Origin: CAVTBX01 sp963733135
GTDB lineage: Bacteria > Actinomycetota > Thermoleophilia > Gaiellales > Gaiellaceae
DNA length: 63,879 bases
NCBI GenBank assembly: GCA_963733135.1
Contig: CAVTBX010000001.1
Coordinates: forward strand, 1 to 63,879
Direction of reading: 5' to 3'
Positions 57,145-63,879 of this stretch are shown here, one piece after another. A model generated the notes under the pieces. It worked only from the letters and a program-made list of their open reading frames with translations, did not search any database and was not told the origin of the DNA. Each line of letters starts with the position of its first letter. The stretch's first letter is position 1. The translations under genes and the position numbers were made by a program.

Positions 57145-58623
57145 GTGAACGACACGATTGGAGTTCCGGGGCGCCTGATCGCGCTGCTGCTGCTCGTAGC
57201 CGCTCTGGCGTTTGCCGGAGCTGCCTGCGGCGGCGACGACGACGAGGCGGGCGAAGGCGCCGATACAGCACCCGCTGCCACGAGCGGCGGCACGAGCGGA
57301 GGCGGCGACGCGGTCAAGATCGCGATCATGACCGACTGCGAAGGTGCCTTCGGCTTCGGCTACGAGCTTGACATCGGCGGCGCGCAGGCCGCGATGTACG
57401 AGTACGCCGGCGGCGAGCCGGTCGATGCTGAGAAGCCCTCCGCCGGCATGACCGGTGGTTCAGTTGCAGGAACCAACCTCGAGATCGTCGGCTACGGCTG
57501 CGGTGACGAGACCGCGGACACCGCGCTCGTGGAAACGCGGCGGCTCATGGAGCAGCTCGACGCGGACATCATGCTCGGGCCGCTCTCCGGCGACGAGGCC
57601 GTAGCAATCGCCAACTACGCCGTCGACAACCCCGACAAGCTGTTCATCATCGGCACGGCCGGATCACAGGAGCCGACGCTCCAGATCGCCCCCGACAACG
57701 TCTTCCGCTACCACGGGGACGGCGCTCAGTGGAACGCCGGCCTCGGTGAGATCGTCTACACGAAGCTGGGCTGGCGGAACGCCGCGATCATCATGGACGA
57801 CTACAGCTTCGGCTACGTGTCCGCTGCCGGCATCATCGCCGACTTCTGCGGCGCCGGTGGTCAGATCACGAAGCGGGTCTTCCCGCCGCTGGGCACGACC
57901 GACTACGCATCGTTTGTCCAGCAGCTGCCTCCGCCCGACGAGGTGGACGGCTACTTCTGGGTGGTCGGTGGAACAGGTACCGGCGCTGCGCTCCAGGCGT
58001 TCGAGCAGACCTACGGGAAGCTCGACCCGGCACAGCACGCGGGCAACCTGTTCTTCGCCTTCCTCGGAAACTTCGAGGCTGTCGCCCCGCGCCTGATCGG
58101 GGCGTACGTCGGTGGCTTCGGAACGGGTCCCGGGCTCCAGACGGAGCAGGCGCTCGCGTACGAGGAGATCATGGCGAAGTGGCATCCCGAGCTGCCTGCG
58201 GCAGACGGGTTCGTCTACAACTACTACAACGCAGCGTGGGCCATGATCCAGGGCCTCGAGGCTGCGGGCGGCGAGCTCAGCCAGCTCCAGGCGAACATGC
58301 CGACGGAGCTTCAGTCGGCCTACGAGGTCACCGATGCCGGCGGTTCGGTCGTCCCGACGGGCGGCATCGTCCAGCTCGACGACAACCGCCAGGCGATCCA
58401 GGATCAGTACCCGCTCCAGATCGTCGAGGGTGAGGACGGAGCTCCCACCACCGCGGTCGTGGGCATGGTTCCGAACGTCGACCAGACCTTCGGCGGAGTG
58501 TTCACGGAGTCGAGCCCCCCGCCCGGTCGGCAGCAGCCGCCGTGCGAGGACGCGGACCTTCCGTGGGAGGGCCAGATCCAGGTAGTCGAGGGCGGCGAGA
58601 TCTCGGACACCGTCATCGAGTAG
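57145..58623 (+). CDS. ABC transporter substrate-binding lipoprotein (Peripla_BP_6)
   Basis: Solute-binding protein of the LivK/amide family, 492 aa. Lipoprotein signal LLLLVAALAFAGAACGGDDD with the lipobox Cys, then an acidic and Gly/Thr/Ser-rich tether. Fold motifs: VKIAIMTDCEGAFGF, DIMLGPLSGDEAVAIANYA, RYHGDGAQWNAGLGEIVY, AAIIMDDYSFGYVSAAGI. It is longer than LivK (about 390) because of the tether and a C-terminal tail of about 50 residues with two Cys. GTG at 57145 is chosen for its AAAGGAGG ribosome site; the frame continues back to 57070. Confidence 0.92.
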   Translation: MNDTIGVPGRLIALLLLVAALAFAGAACGGDDDEAGEGADTAPAATSGGTSGGGDAVKIAIMTDCEGAFGFGYELDIGGAQAAMYEYAGGEPVDAEKPSAGMTGGSVAGTNLEIVGYGCGDETADTALVETRRLMEQLDADIMLGPLSGDEAVAIANYAVDNPDKLFIIGTAGSQEPTLQIAPDNVFRYHGDGAQWNAGLGEIVYTKLGWRNAAIIMDDYSFGYVSAAGIIADFCGAGGQITKRVFPPLGTTDYASFVQQLPPPDEVDGYFWVVGGTGTGAALQAFEQTYGKLDPAQHAGNLFFAFLGNFEAVAPRLIGAYVGGFGTGPGLQTEQALAYEEIMAKWHPELPAADGFVYNYYNAAWAMIQGLEAAGGELSQLQANMPTELQSAYEVTDAGGSVVPTGGIVQLDDNRQAIQDQYPLQIVEGEDGAPTTAVVGMVPNVDQTFGGVFTESSPPPGRQQPPCEDADLPWEGQIQVVEGGEISDTVIE

Positions 58624-58639
58624 TACGAAGAACACGGGA

Positions 58640-58676
58640 GCACCGGGCGCCGCCGCACCATGGCGGCGTCCGGTGC
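58640..58676 (+). terminator. strong hairpin between binding-protein and LivG genes
   Basis: GCACCGG-G-CGCCGCC, seven-base loop, GGCGGCG-T-CCGGTGC: 14 base pairs with one mismatch, starting 17 bases after the stop of the binding-protein gene. No T-run follows, so it is better read as a partial terminator or as an RNA stabiliser giving more binding protein than ATPase. It makes the ATG at 58660 (in the loop) an unlikely start for LivG. Confidence 0.6.
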
Positions 58677-58698
58677 GTCTCCCGGAAGCATTCACCGG

Positions 58699-59496
58699 AT
58701 GAGCGTCGCCCCCACAGAGCCTCAGCCCCCCGAGCCGGAGCCCGCCGAAGCCGTGCTCGTCCTGCGGGGAGTCGGGCGCCGGTTCGGCGGAGTCAACGCC
58801 GTCCAGGACGTCGACCTCGACGTCCAGCGCGGCGAGCGGCGGGCCATCCTCGGCCCGAACGGAGCGGGGAAGACGACGCTCTTCAACCTCGTCGCCGGAG
58901 ATCTCGCGCCGACGGCGGGCACGATCATGATCCTCGGCGAGGACATGACGCACCGGCCCGCACGGCAGCGTATGCGCCTCGGGCTCTCGCGCACCTACCA
59001 GAAGTCCCGCCTCTTCCTGGGGCTGTCGGTCGAGGAGAACCTCTATCTCGCCGTCGTCGGGCGCGAGGGAGGGGGTCTACGGCCAGTGCCGTCGCGGAAG
59101 GACGGGGGCTACCGGGAGCGGGCGCGGGCGGCGGCCAAGTCGGTCTGGCTCGGACACCACCTGAACACGCTCGTCGGATCTCTCTCGCACGGCGAGCAGC
59201 GCCAGCTCGAGCTCGGGCTTGCGCAGGTGACGGAGCCCAAGCTCATGATGTTGGACGAGCCCGCCTCCGGCCTCTCGCGGGGCGAGCGGGAGCGGCTGAC
59301 GGAGGTGCTGCTCGGCCTCGACCGCGACGTCACGCTGATCCTCATAGAGCACGACATGGACGTTGCGCTCACCGTCGCCGAGCGGGTGACGATGATGCAC
59401 GACGGCCGTGTGATTGTCGAGGGAACTCCGGCTGAGATCCGCAACAACGACCTCGTCCACGACCTCTACCTGGGGCGCTCGCATGGCGGAGGCTGA
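58699..59496 (+). CDS. livG: ABC transporter ATP-binding protein LivG
   Basis: ATPase, 265 aa. Walker A GPNGAGKTT, Q-loop region LSRTYQKSRLFLGLSVEENL, signature SLSHGEQRQLELG (H-G-E in place of G-G-E), Walker B KLMMLDEP and switch His in LILIEHDMDVAL. There is an extended loop (VVGREGGGLRPVPSRKDGGY) after the Q-loop. ATG at 58699 is preferred because an upstream ATG lies within a hairpin. Its stop overlaps the livF start by 14 bases. Confidence 0.92.
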   Translation: MSVAPTEPQPPEPEPAEAVLVLRGVGRRFGGVNAVQDVDLDVQRGERRAILGPNGAGKTTLFNLVAGDLAPTAGTIMILGEDMTHRPARQRMRLGLSRTYQKSRLFLGLSVEENLYLAVVGREGGGLRPVPSRKDGGYRERARAAAKSVWLGHHLNTLVGSLSHGEQRQLELGLAQVTEPKLMMLDEPASGLSRGERERLTEVLLGLDRDVTLILIEHDMDVALTVAERVTMMHDGRVIVEGTPAEIRNNDLVHDLYLGRSHGGG

Positions 59497-60214
59497 GCCG
59501 CTCCTCAAGGTCAGTGGACTGAACGCCTACTACGGCCGTGGGCACGTCCTCCAGGATGTCTCCTTCGAGGTGGGCGACGAGCCGGTCGCGGTCGTGGGCC
59601 GAAACGGCATGGGAAAGACGACGCTCTGCAACGCGATCGTGGGGATCCCCCCGGCTCGCGTCGAGGGCTCGGTTCAGTTCTCCGGCCAGGAGCTCGTCGG
59701 CCGGCCGTCCTACAAGATCACGCAGTCGGGCATCGCCTACGTGCCCCAGGGCCGCCGGCTCTTCGCATCGCTTTCGACCGACGAGCACCTCCGGATGGTC
59801 GGGGGGCGGAGCGGGCGCTGGACGATCGACAGCGTCTACGAGCTCTTTCCACGGCTGGCCGAACGCAAGCGGGTGTCGGGCACACAGCTCTCCGGCGGGG
59901 AGCAGCAGATGCTCGCGATCGCCCGCGCGCTGCTCCTCAACCCGAGGCTCCTGATCATGGACGAGCCCTCCGAGGGCCTCGCGCCCACGATCGTCGAGAG
60001 CCTGATCGGCACGTGCTCGGGGCTCGTGGAGCAGGGCATAGGCCTGCTCCTGATCGAGCAGAACCTCGGCGTCGCGACGAGCGTCTGCGAGCGCCAGCTG
60101 ATCATGGTCGGCGGCCACATCGAGGCGGAGACGACAGCCGAGCGCCTGGCTTCCGATCCTGAAGAGCAGCGCCGCTGGCTCGGAGTCGAGCCGCTCGAAG
60201 CCGCGCGTTCCTAG
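59483..60214 (+). CDS. livF: ABC transporter ATP-binding protein LivF
   Basis: ATPase, 243 aa: Walker A VGRNGMGKTTLCNAIVG, signature QLSGGEQQMLAIARAL, Walker B RLLIMDEPSEGLAP, switch His region replaced by LLIEQNLGVAT, as usual for LivF (Gln). ATG at 59483 lies inside the end of livG. Last gene of the transporter operon; its stop is shared with the convergent lutC stop (CTAG overlap). Confidence 0.93.
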   Translation: MAEAEPLLKVSGLNAYYGRGHVLQDVSFEVGDEPVAVVGRNGMGKTTLCNAIVGIPPARVEGSVQFSGQELVGRPSYKITQSGIAYVPQGRRLFASLSTDEHLRMVGGRSGRWTIDSVYELFPRLAERKRVSGTQLSGGEQQMLAIARALLLNPRLLIMDEPSEGLAPTIVESLIGTCSGLVEQGIGLLLIEQNLGVATSVCERQLIMVGGHIEAETTAERLASDPEEQRRWLGVEPLEAARS

Positions 60215-60597
60215 GGTTCGCCAGCCGGTAAGAGGACGACGTGCACCTCGCCGGGCCCGTGCACGCCCACGGTGAGGGTCTGCTCGATGTCCGCGCTCCG
60301 ACTCGGGCCGGTCACGATCGCGAGCGCGCTCGGGAGCGAGCCGCCGACGGTCGCGAAGAGCTCCTCGAGGCCTGACAGGATCCGATCCTCGCGGAGGAGC
60401 GAGACGTGAACCGCGGGCAGGAGCGACCGGGCCCGTGGCTCCTCGGGCGAGGCGGCGAGGACGACGCTGCCGGTGTCGGCCAGGCCGTAGATCGCCTCGG
60501 AGGTCTCGGCTTCAGAGAGCTCCGGGACGATGCCGCGATGGACGCGGAAACCGGCCTCCTCGGCGCGTGCGGCAAAGCTGTCGGCGAGCTCGCTCAG
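60211..60597 (-). CDS. lutC: LutC-family (DUF162) protein with CTG start
   Basis: Short LUD-domain protein of 128 aa, the LutC member of the LutABC lactate-oxidising complex. EIVPELSEAETSEAI-type region, LADTGSVVLAASPEEPRA, LPAVHVSLLREDRI and the family end SLPSALAIVTGPSRSADIE and VHGPGEVHVVLL are present. The only sensible start is CTG at 60597, overlapping the lutB stop as CTGA and preceded by AAGAGGT 10 bases upstream; no in-frame ATG, GTG or TTG exists before the conserved domain. Most LutC proteins are longer at the N-terminus (about 190-240 aa). Confidence 0.8.
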   Translation of the reverse strand: MSELADSFAARAEEAGFRVHRGIVPELSEAETSEAIYGLADTGSVVLAASPEEPRARSLLPAVHVSLLREDRILSGLEELFATVGGSLPSALAIVTGPSRSADIEQTLTVGVHGPGEVHVVLLPAGEP

Positions 60598-61968
60598 TGG
60601 GCGCCGAACCTCTTGGCGGCCAGCCTTGGAAGCTCGCGGCCCCGAGTCCAGACACGGCCGGGGCCCGCCAGGCCCGCGAACGGCTGGCCGAGCCGTGCGA
60701 GCCGCGCGGAGAGCCGGTAGCCGAAGGGGCGTGACCACGCGAGCGACCAGAGCGTGAACCCGAGTCGCTCGAGGAGCGAGGCCTCGCCCTTCTCGACGAG
60801 GTCTCGGCGAAGCTCGAGCAGGAGCTCGTGCAGCGGGATCCTGACCGGGCAGGCGGCGGTGCAGGCGCCGCAGAGCGACGAGGCGTGAGGCAGTGAAGGT
60901 GCGTTCTCGATCCCGACGAGCAGCGGCGCCAGCACGGCTCCCATCGGGCCTGAGTACACGGGCCCGTAGGCGGCGCCGCCCGTCTTCCGGTACACGGGGC
61001 AGACGTTCAGGCACGCGCCGCAGCGGATGCAGTTCAACATCTCCTGGTACGGACCTCCGCGCAGGTTCGAGCGCCCGTTGTCGACGATCACGACGTGGAG
61101 CTCCTCCGGCCCATCGAGCTCGCCCGCCCGCCTCGGCCCGGTAATGAGCGTCGTGTAGGTCGTGAGCCGCTGACCGGTGGCGCTCCTCGCCAGGAGCCGG
61201 AGCATGAGCGCCAGGTCGTCCAGAGTCGGGACGACGCGCTCCATCCCCATGAGCGCGACGTGCACGCGGGGAAGCGCGCTGACGAGCCGCCCGTTTCCTT
61301 CGTTCGTCGTGAGGCAGATCGTGCCGGTCTCGGCGACCGCGAAGTTGACGCCCGTGATGCCGACATCGGCGGTGAGGAAGACCTCCCGCATGAGCCCGCG
61401 TGCGGTCCGCGTCAGGTCTTCGAGCCCGTCCGTCGTCGGCGCGCCGGCCACGCGCGTGAAGAGGTCGGCAACCTGGGCGGCCGTCTTCTCGATCGCCGGC
61501 GCGATGATGTGGACGGGGTGCTCGCCCGCGAGCTGGAGGATGTACTCGCCGAGGTCGGTCTCGACGGCGCGGATCCCGACCTCCTCGAGCGCGGCGTTCA
61601 CCTGGATCTCCTCGGAGACCATCGACTTCGACTTGGCGACCAGCTTCGCGTCGGCGGCCTGGGCGATCTCGACCACCTTGGCGGCCGCATCGGCAGACGT
61701 CGTGCAGCGATGGACGCTGGCCGCCGAGCGCCTCGACGCGCTCGGTGAAGCGCTCGAGGTGATGGTCGAGATCCTCGATCGTCTGCGTCCGCACGTCGCG
61801 GGCGCGATCGCGGAGAGCCTCGATGTCCGGGAGCTCGCCCCAAGCGTGCGTCCGCTCGTCGTAGAGCCTCCCTTGGGCTGCCCTGAGCGCACCCTGCATC
61901 CGCGGGTCGGCCAGCTTCAGGCGTGCGACGGTCTGGAAACGATCGGGCGGCTGGGCGAGCTCGCTCAC
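60594..61968 (-). pseudogene. lutB: LutB-family iron-sulfur protein, one frameshift
   Basis: LutB, about 458 codons: N-terminal LUD domain (ELAQPPDRFQTVARLKLADP, AKLVAKSKSMVSEEIQVN, DVGITGVNFAVAETGTICL), then two [4Fe-4S] motifs CIRCGACLNVCPVYRKTGG and CGACTAACPVRIP, then a C-terminal DUF3390-like tail. The frame changes once near 61712, between VEALGGQ and VHRCTTSADAAAK; removing a single extra base restores the protein. GTG at 61968 overlaps the lutA stop as GTGA. Probably functional if the indel is a sequence error. Confidence 0.85.
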
Positions 61969-62654
61969 GCGGCTATGCCTCGGGCGAGCGCGCTCGCGAG
62001 GTGGACGACCTGCGGGCCGTCGGTTCGGGCCGCGCGTCCACGCAGGTGCATGAGGCAGCCCGGATCGGCGGTCACGAGCGCGTCGGCCTGCGCTGCCCCC
62101 GCGAGCTTCTCGTCCGCGAGCGCCACCGACACTTCGGGTTGGCGCACGGAGAACGTCCCGCCGAAGCCGCAGCAGAGATCGGGCCTCGGGAGCGGGACGA
62201 GCTTCGCCCCGGATCGTTCGAGAAGGTGCCGCGGCGCGTCGGAGATCCCGAGCTCGCGGAGCATGTGGCACGAGTCGTGGTAGGCGACTCGGCGGCCGTG
62301 GTTCACGGTCGAAAGGTCAGCTCCGATCGCGTCGACGTAGGCCGACAGCTCGTGGATCTCGTAGGGCTCCGCGCCGACGAGCTCGGGGAGGTAGTGGGAG
62401 AGCATCGTCGCGCACGATCCCGACGGGACGACCACCGGCAGCTCACGGTCGAACGCGCGCACGAAGGCCTTGGCCACGCGTCGAGCCGCACGACGGTGGC
62501 CGGAGTTGAACGCAGGCTGCCCGCAGCAGATCTGGCCCGCCGGCAGGACGATCTCGACGCCGGCCTCGCGAAGCACCGTCTCCGCGTCCTCTACGACCTC
62601 CGGGAAGAAGAGATCGCCCAGGCAGGTCGCGAAGAGCTGGACGGTTCTGGCCAT
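61965..62654 (-). CDS. lutA: LutA-family (CCG-domain) iron-sulfur oxidoreductase subunit
   Basis: LutA, 229 aa, with the two cysteine-rich CCG domains that bind a non-cubane [4Fe-4S] cluster in heterodisulfide-reductase-like proteins: GQICCGQPAFNSGHR in the first half and PDLCCGFGGTFSVRQPE in the second, plus YHDSCHMLRELG. ATG at 62654 fits homologue starts (ARTVQLFATCLGD) and has CAGAAT 6 bases upstream; an ATG six codons earlier (62672) is possible. First gene of lutABC, whose product oxidises L-lactate to pyruvate in other bacteria. Divergent from coxG. Confidence 0.92.
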   Translation of the reverse strand: MARTVQLFATCLGDLFFPEVVEDAETVLREAGVEIVLPAGQICCGQPAFNSGHRRAARRVAKAFVRAFDRELPVVVPSGSCATMLSHYLPELVGAEPYEIHELSAYVDAIGADLSTVNHGRRVAYHDSCHMLRELGISDAPRHLLERSGAKLVPLPRPDLCCGFGGTFSVRQPEVSVALADEKLAGAAQADALVTADPGCLMHLRGRAARTDGPQVVHLASALARGIAA

Positions 62655-62720
62655 GCCTCGATTCTGAACCATCGCCCTGGACGCGAGCTTAGGGGCCGCC
62701 CGTCGGTAAACATTCCCGGC

Positions 62721-63344
62721 GTGGCCGTGCGACTTCAGAACGAGTTCTTGGTGCAGGCGCCGGTCGAGGCGACATGGCCAGTCCTGCTCGACTTGAGCCG
62801 GGTCTCGCGCTGCCTGCCCGGTGCGACGCTCGAAGCGGACGGCGAAGGCGACTATCGCGGGGGGATGAAGGTGAAGCTCGGGCCCGTGCAGACGGAATAC
62901 ACGGGCACCGCGAAGCTAGAGGCGACCGATGAGAGCGCCCATACGGCCACCGTCCGGGTGCAGGGCAAGGAGACGCGCGGCCAGGGAACTGCGAGCGCCG
63001 TGATCCAGAATCGCCTCGAGGCCGTGGAAGGCGCGACGCGCGTGGTCGTCGAGACCGAGATCAACGTCACGGGCCGGCCGGCCCAGTTCGGGCGGGGGAT
63101 CATGCAGGGCGTCGCGACCAGGATCCTCGACGAGTTCGCGCGCTGTTTGGAGCAGGAGATCGCTCAGACCGCCGGGCAGGAGCCCGAGCCGCCGCCCGGG
63201 AGTCCCGAATGGGCGTCGATGCCGATCGCCGACGCGCTCGACCTCGGCTCGGCAGCGCGGGGCGCGCTCGGCCGGCGCGCGGGTCTCCTCGCGGGGGCGG
63301 CGGGTGTCCTCCTGCTTGCCCGGCGCCTTCTCCGACGCCGCTAG
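62721..63344 (+). CDS. CoxG-family SRPBCC protein, C-terminal membrane anchor
   Basis: SRPBCC/CoxG-family protein, 207 aa. The START-like domain is about 1-150: QNEFLVQAPVEATWPVLLDL, RCLPGATLEADGEGDYRGGM, KVKLGPVQTEYTGTAKLE. The C-terminus has an amphipathic linker, then a hydrophobic segment GRRAGLLAGAAGVLLLARRL that probably anchors it. CoxG ties CO-dehydrogenase-type Mo enzymes to the membrane for electron transfer to quinone. It lies far from both Mo-hydroxylase operons but next to a MocA-like gene. GTG at 62721. Confidence 0.88.
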   Translation: MAVRLQNEFLVQAPVEATWPVLLDLSRVSRCLPGATLEADGEGDYRGGMKVKLGPVQTEYTGTAKLEATDESAHTATVRVQGKETRGQGTASAVIQNRLEAVEGATRVVVETEINVTGRPAQFGRGIMQGVATRILDEFARCLEQEIAQTAGQEPEPPPGSPEWASMPIADALDLGSAARGALGRRAGLLAGAAGVLLLARRLLRRR

Positions 63345-63879
63345 AGGGGCTCTCGGAGCGCTTCGAGGTCGGCGGGAGTGTCGACGTCGTCGCTTCCTGC
63401 CAGGTCGTCGCATTCGACATCGCGGGCGCCGTGAGCGTCGAGCAAGTCGCGCGCCCCCTGGTCGCCGCGCAGCTGGAGGACGTGGTCGAAGAGCGAACGC
63501 TTGATCAGCACCGGATGCCCGGGCCGGCCGCCGATAGGTGGCGCGGACTGCGGGCGCGGGGTCGTCGAGGTGGGCGAGCACGGCCGCGATCGCCCGCGGG
63601 CCGATCCGCGGCTGGTCGGCAAGGGTGACGACCACGGCGTCCGCCTCAGTCTCGGCGGCCGCCGCGATCCCGGCGCGGAGCGACGCGGCGATGCCTTCCT
63701 CCCAGTCGGCCGCGACGACGACCTCCGTCCCCGCAAGGTCGGCCCCGTCCTGAATCGCCTCTGTCTCCGAGCCGAGAACGACGAAGATCCGCTCGACGGC
63801 CGGCAGCGCCCGCATCGCGTCGATGGCGTGCTGGACGAGCGGCCGCCCGTCCAGCTCGGCGAGCTGCTTGAGCCCACCG
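63341..63879 (-). pseudogene. MocA-like Mo-cofactor cytidylyltransferase, frameshifted, cut by window end
   Basis: NTP-transferase of the MobA/MocA group, which makes the molybdopterin cytosine dinucleotide used by xanthine-oxidase-family enzymes. The first codons are beyond the window; the visible part opens with GLKQLAELDGRPLVQHAID, then VFVVLGSETEAIQ-type sequence and VVTLADQPRIGP (Asp metal site). The frame is lost near 63535, after RATY. The rest, GGRPGHPVLIKRSLFDHVL to DVDTPADLEALREPL, is in another frame. One single-base indel. Stop overlaps the coxG stop on the other strand. Confidence 0.82.

Noticed and set aside
60211..62271. A 686-aa frame that could be read as a large lutC fusion
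   Set aside because: Its N-terminal part belongs to LutB before the indel near 61712, the middle is an out-of-frame shadow of LutB, and only the last 128 residues are LutC.
1..63879. tRNA, rRNA, CRISPR arrays, insertion sequences, prophage or attachment sites
   Set aside because: None seen: no cloverleaf-like segments, no regularly spaced direct repeats, no transposase or integrase reading frame.

Overview
The window is a 64 kb piece of a high-GC, gene-dense chromosome. GC-rich third codon positions, many GTG starts, very short intergenic gaps and stop/start overlaps suggest a soil-type actinobacterium, possibly a Thermoleophilia/Gaiellales-like lineage. That placement is an inference from general features; there is no rRNA or marker gene. 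No tRNA, rRNA, phage, IS or CRISPR was seen, and no stretch over 300 bases lacks a gene.

Layout: 1-1918 (-) broken SulP permease and BrkB/YihY membrane protein. 1996-5253 (+) DMSO-reductase-family molybdoenzyme, glutamine amidotransferase, VOC protein. 5263-8295 (-) small conserved protein and a NarL-type two-component system whose kinase carries an internal duplication. 8406-15640 (+) membrane proteins, sulfite-oxidase-like molybdoenzyme, sugar isomerase/oxidoreductase pair, MDR reductase, monooxygenase and MFS transporter, the MDR and MFS genes being frameshifted. 15616-22084 (-) seven-gene sugar-acid operon (SDR, PfkB kinase, FAH-type dehydratase, DapA-type lyase, semialdehyde dehydrogenase, epimerase, RraA). 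22133-24785 (+) B12-type diol dehydratase with fused large and medium subunits. 24938-30271 (-) eight-gene operon for a xanthine-dehydrogenase-family hydroxylase with its Mo subunit split in two, plus cupin, SDR and two 4-OT tautomerases. Divergent from it, 30397-36775 (+) carries CoxD/CoxE/XdhC maturation genes, a lactonase, two isochorismatase-fold proteins and an alcohol dehydrogenase. 36933-43491 holds a cupin (-) and a seven-gene operon (+) with semialdehyde dehydrogenase, NIPSNAP, SDR, cupin, TPP enzyme, RidA and amidase. 43488-44970 is an HxlR regulator divergent from a two-domain VOC protein. 45010-50912 (-) joins a second Mo hydroxylase to an acyl-CoA ligase and an enoyl-CoA hydratase. 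50936-54373 (-) has a frameshifted PfkB kinase, a lipoprotein, a DUF1858-like protein and a LarA homologue. 54428-60214 (+) has a VOC protein and a branched-chain-amino-acid-type ABC transporter. 60211-62654 (-) is lutABC. 62721-63879 is CoxG (+) and a MocA-like cytidylyltransferase (-) cut by the window end.

Two themes stand out. Molybdenum: all three Mo-enzyme families (DMSO reductase, sulfite oxidase, xanthine oxidase) plus five accessory genes lie in one window. Carboxylate, sugar-acid and probably heterocycle catabolism: dehydrogenases, lactonase, dehydratase, aldolase-type lyase, tautomerases, amidohydrolases, lactate oxidation and an uptake system, consistent with a versatile degrader of plant- or soil-derived small acids.

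Eight genes carry single-base frame disruptions. They are scattered through otherwise conserved genes, so sequence error is as likely as real decay. Notable expression features are CTG start codons at CTGA stop/start junctions, leaderless-type promoters (TANNNT 6-9 bases before the start codon), an overlapping divergent -10 pair, a BIME-like repeat and a perfect 20-bp inverted repeat containing the ends of two convergent genes.
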